This document shows, piece after piece, positions 62,182-64,000 of a stretch of DNA of 64,000 nucleotides. Below the pieces are notes generated by a model. The model did no database searches. It had not been told where the DNA came from and saw only the letters and a list, made by a program, of their open reading frames with translations. The DNA is taken from the NCBI GenBank assembly GCA_030679955.1, contig JAUXSF010000041.1:97497-161496 (forward strand), read 5' to 3'. Every line of letters starts with the position of its first letter. The first letter of the stretch is position 1. The stretch is from Chlamydiales bacterium. Lineage in GTDB: Bacteria > Chlamydiota > Chlamydiia > Chlamydiales > JAJFMA01. The translations under genes were made by a program, and so were the position numbers.

Positions 62182-64000
62182 TTATGCTTAGTGCCCCAAT
62201 GCTACCAGTATTCTTTCTAAGCTGCCTGCACGGCAGTGAACAAGAGATCAAATAAATGTTCGGAAGTCGCATATTTCTAAGCTGCCTGCACGGCAGTGAA
62301 CCTGATGGCGTAGATTATCCTCAGAAGTATGATTTTCTAAGCTGCCTGCACGGCAGTGAACCAGCATTCATGCATTTGCATACTCAAAGCGTTTTTCTAA
62401 GCTGCCTGCACGGCAGTGAACGCTAATGACTTAATTGAGATCTCGCCCCTTTCTTTCTAAGCTGCCTGCACGGCAGTGAACAAGAGGGTGATCATGCCTA
62501 TGAACCTTCCCGTTTTCTAAGCTGCCTGCACGGCAGTGAACAAGCTTAAAACTATTTTAGAAAATTATTCCGTTTTCTAAGCTGCCTGCACGGCAGTGAA
62601 CGCGATGCCTCTACCCTTCAACGGTTTCTCAATTTCTAAGCTGCCTGCACGGCAGTGAACAATAGGTTTAATCTGTTTAGCTTTGATTAATATTTTCTAA
62701 GCTGCCTGCACGGCAGTGAACCGCAACACCAAAACCTTTCCGGTCCATCACTTTTTCTAAGCTGCCTGCACGGCAGTGAACTTTGTCAGCAAACGCGGGG
62801 TGCCCTTCCATTCCTTTCTAAGCTGCCTGCACGGCAGTGAACAGCTAATGGTCCTTGGGTTGAAGGTCGTAATGTTTCTAAGCTGCCTGTGCGGCAGTGA
62901 ACGATGTTAGGTTGTGCTACTTGATTCAGCCGCTTTTCTAAGCTGCCTGTGCGGCAGTGAACAATTTGATTTTCGAAAACCCTTTCTACAAGTATTTCTA
63001 AGCTGCCTGTGCGGCAGTGAACTATGACACATTCCATCTCGCATTAACTTATATTTTCTAAGCTGCCTGTGCGGCAGTGAACGAGAATACAAGCATGTGT
63101 TCCATTCTGGATCTTTTCTAAGCTGCCTGTGCGGCAGTGAACGACTCCAAGTCGACCAAGTATTTTTGCGCCTTTTTCTAAGCTGCCTGTGCGGCAGTGA
63201 ACGTCTTTGATTGTCTAAAGCATGCATACACCAATTTCTAAGCTGCCTGTGCGGCAGTGAACTTTGCTTTACGTCAAGTGCTACGCCTGGTTTCTTTCTA
63301 AGCTGCCTGTGCGGCAGTGAACGCTAGGTAAGATACACAAGTCCCACCCCCATTTTTCTAAGCTGCCTGTGCGGCAGTGAACTGGATGGCATTGCTGGTC
63401 CCGTAGGTCTCTTTTTTCTAAGCTGCCTGTGCGGCAGTGAACGTGCCCCGCGTTTTTATTTGATTGAAATGCATTTTCTAAGCTGCCTGTGCGGCAGTGA
63501 ACTTCGTAACTTCGTGGCTCATAAGCCTCCTTTTTTTCTAAGCTGCCTGTGCGGCAGTGAACATAAAGTCTAATGCTGCTGTAGCTATGTCTTTTTTCTA
63601 AGCTGCCTGTGCGGCAGTGAACAAGGTCTATCAGGGTATGTCGCCTTTTCAAAATTTCTAAGCTGCCTGTGCGGCAGTGAACTATGTGAGGGCTATTAAG
63701 CCTTGGATTCAGCATTTCTAAGCTGCCTGTGCGGCAGTGAACTAATCACGCAACAGCAAAAAAAGAGGCTATGATTTCTAAGCTGCCTGTGCGGCAGTGA
63801 ACGTCGTATGTTAGGGAATAGCCTGTCTCCTGAATTTCTAAGCTGCCTGTGCGGCAGTGAACTAAAAATGGAAGTGCTTCCTTAATCATCTCAATTTCTA
63901 AGCTGCCTGTGCGGCAGTGAACTGTTGTTACGTTCAAACCAGAGATCCAGTTTTTTTCTAAGCTGCCTGTGCGGCAGTGAACGCGACGAGGCTATCGAGA
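62158..64000 (-). CRISPR. Type I-F-like CRISPR array, trailer end, running off the window
   Basis: Thirty complete 28-base repeats lie at 62214-63982, plus a degenerate 24-base repeat at 62158-62181 at the left edge. Spacers are 32 bases, except one of 31 (62602-62632) and two of 33 (62661-62693, 62782-62814). The last spacer is cut by the window end. On the minus strand the repeat reads GTTCACTGCCG…AGGCAGCTTAGAAA, very close to I-F repeats of Pseudomonas, with a CTGCC/GGCAG stem for Cas6f. Eleven repeats (62214-62842) have loop GTGCA and the nineteen further right have GCACA. The degenerate repeat at the left edge and the orientation put leader and cas genes to the right, outside the window. 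Confidence 0.97.

Noticed and set aside
62786..63937. Long minus-strand reading frames with repeated VHCRTGSLE or SLPHRQLRK peptides
   Set aside because: They are translations of the CRISPR repeats with a 60-base period, which is divisible by three and keeps the frame open. They are not proteins.

Overview
The window looks like the chromosome of an environmental (amoeba-associated type) member of the Chlamydiota. The evidence is the gene content and order. A SWIB-domain protein, prfB, a GNAT acetyltransferase and yebC sit close together, as I recall for C. trachomatis CT460-CT457. nqrB-nqrC-nqrD-nqrE occur without nqrA or nqrF and lie near glycine-cleavage genes (compare CT278-CT282). rnc-radA-hemC are consecutive (compare CT297-CT299). 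A nucleotide translocase (NTT) and several long proteins with no recognisable family but effector-like composition complete the picture. Locus tags are from memory. The genus cannot be fixed from this sequence. No rRNA or tRNA gene was recognised.

Layout. 0-8.6 kb: SWIB protein (minus), a UDP-sugar pyrophosphorylase-like protein, a small membrane protein, a DUF2851 protein, then the operon prfB (with +1 frameshift)-GNAT-SprT-like-yebC behind a good sigma70-type promoter. 8.6-12.2 kb: a tandem pair of paralogous proline-rich proteins in the position that tarP holds next to yebC in Chlamydia. 12.2-21.6 kb: an archaeal/eukaryotic-type proS, TPR and membrane proteins, an M16 protease and a PseC-like aminotransferase. 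21.9-29.4 kb: a TPR protein fused to a metallo-beta-lactamase fold that has lost its metal ligands, dnaA, three small proteins, gene fragments, and bshB1-bshA of bacillithiol synthesis. 29.4-40.2 kb: comF-like, a 1700-aa AsmA/TamB-like protein, a 694-aa effector-like protein ending in a HicA-like domain, a GT92-like glycosyltransferase and NTT. 40.3-45.3 kb: nqrBCDE and another hypothetical. 45.4-54 kb, all minus strand: lipoate ligase-like, queF, a SurA/PpiD-like protein, a CBM9-like protein, gcvT, gcvH, gcvPA, gcvPB. 54.5-60.9 kb: a secreted protein, a dioxygenase-like protein, then hemH-rnc-radA-hemC-hemD. 60.9-62 kb: repeat debris and two small membrane proteins. 62.16-64.0 kb: the trailer end of a large type I-F-like CRISPR array that runs off the right edge.

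Functional links. The glycine cleavage proteins H, T, PA and PB share a strand with a lipoate ligase-like gene that could lipoylate GcvH. The nqr genes encode membrane subunits of the Na+-pumping NADH:quinone reductase. Three haem genes (hemH, hemC, hemD) surround rnc-radA. hemD looks truncated, because its last codons lie inside a dispersed repeat.

Intergenic DNA is rich in long, nested inverted repeats of several families: 3.5, 13.7, 17, 21.6, 26.3, 40.2, 54 and 61 kb. These families share arms between loci and are the most striking non-coding feature after the CRISPR array. No cas gene is in the window. They would be expected beyond the right edge, on the leader side.
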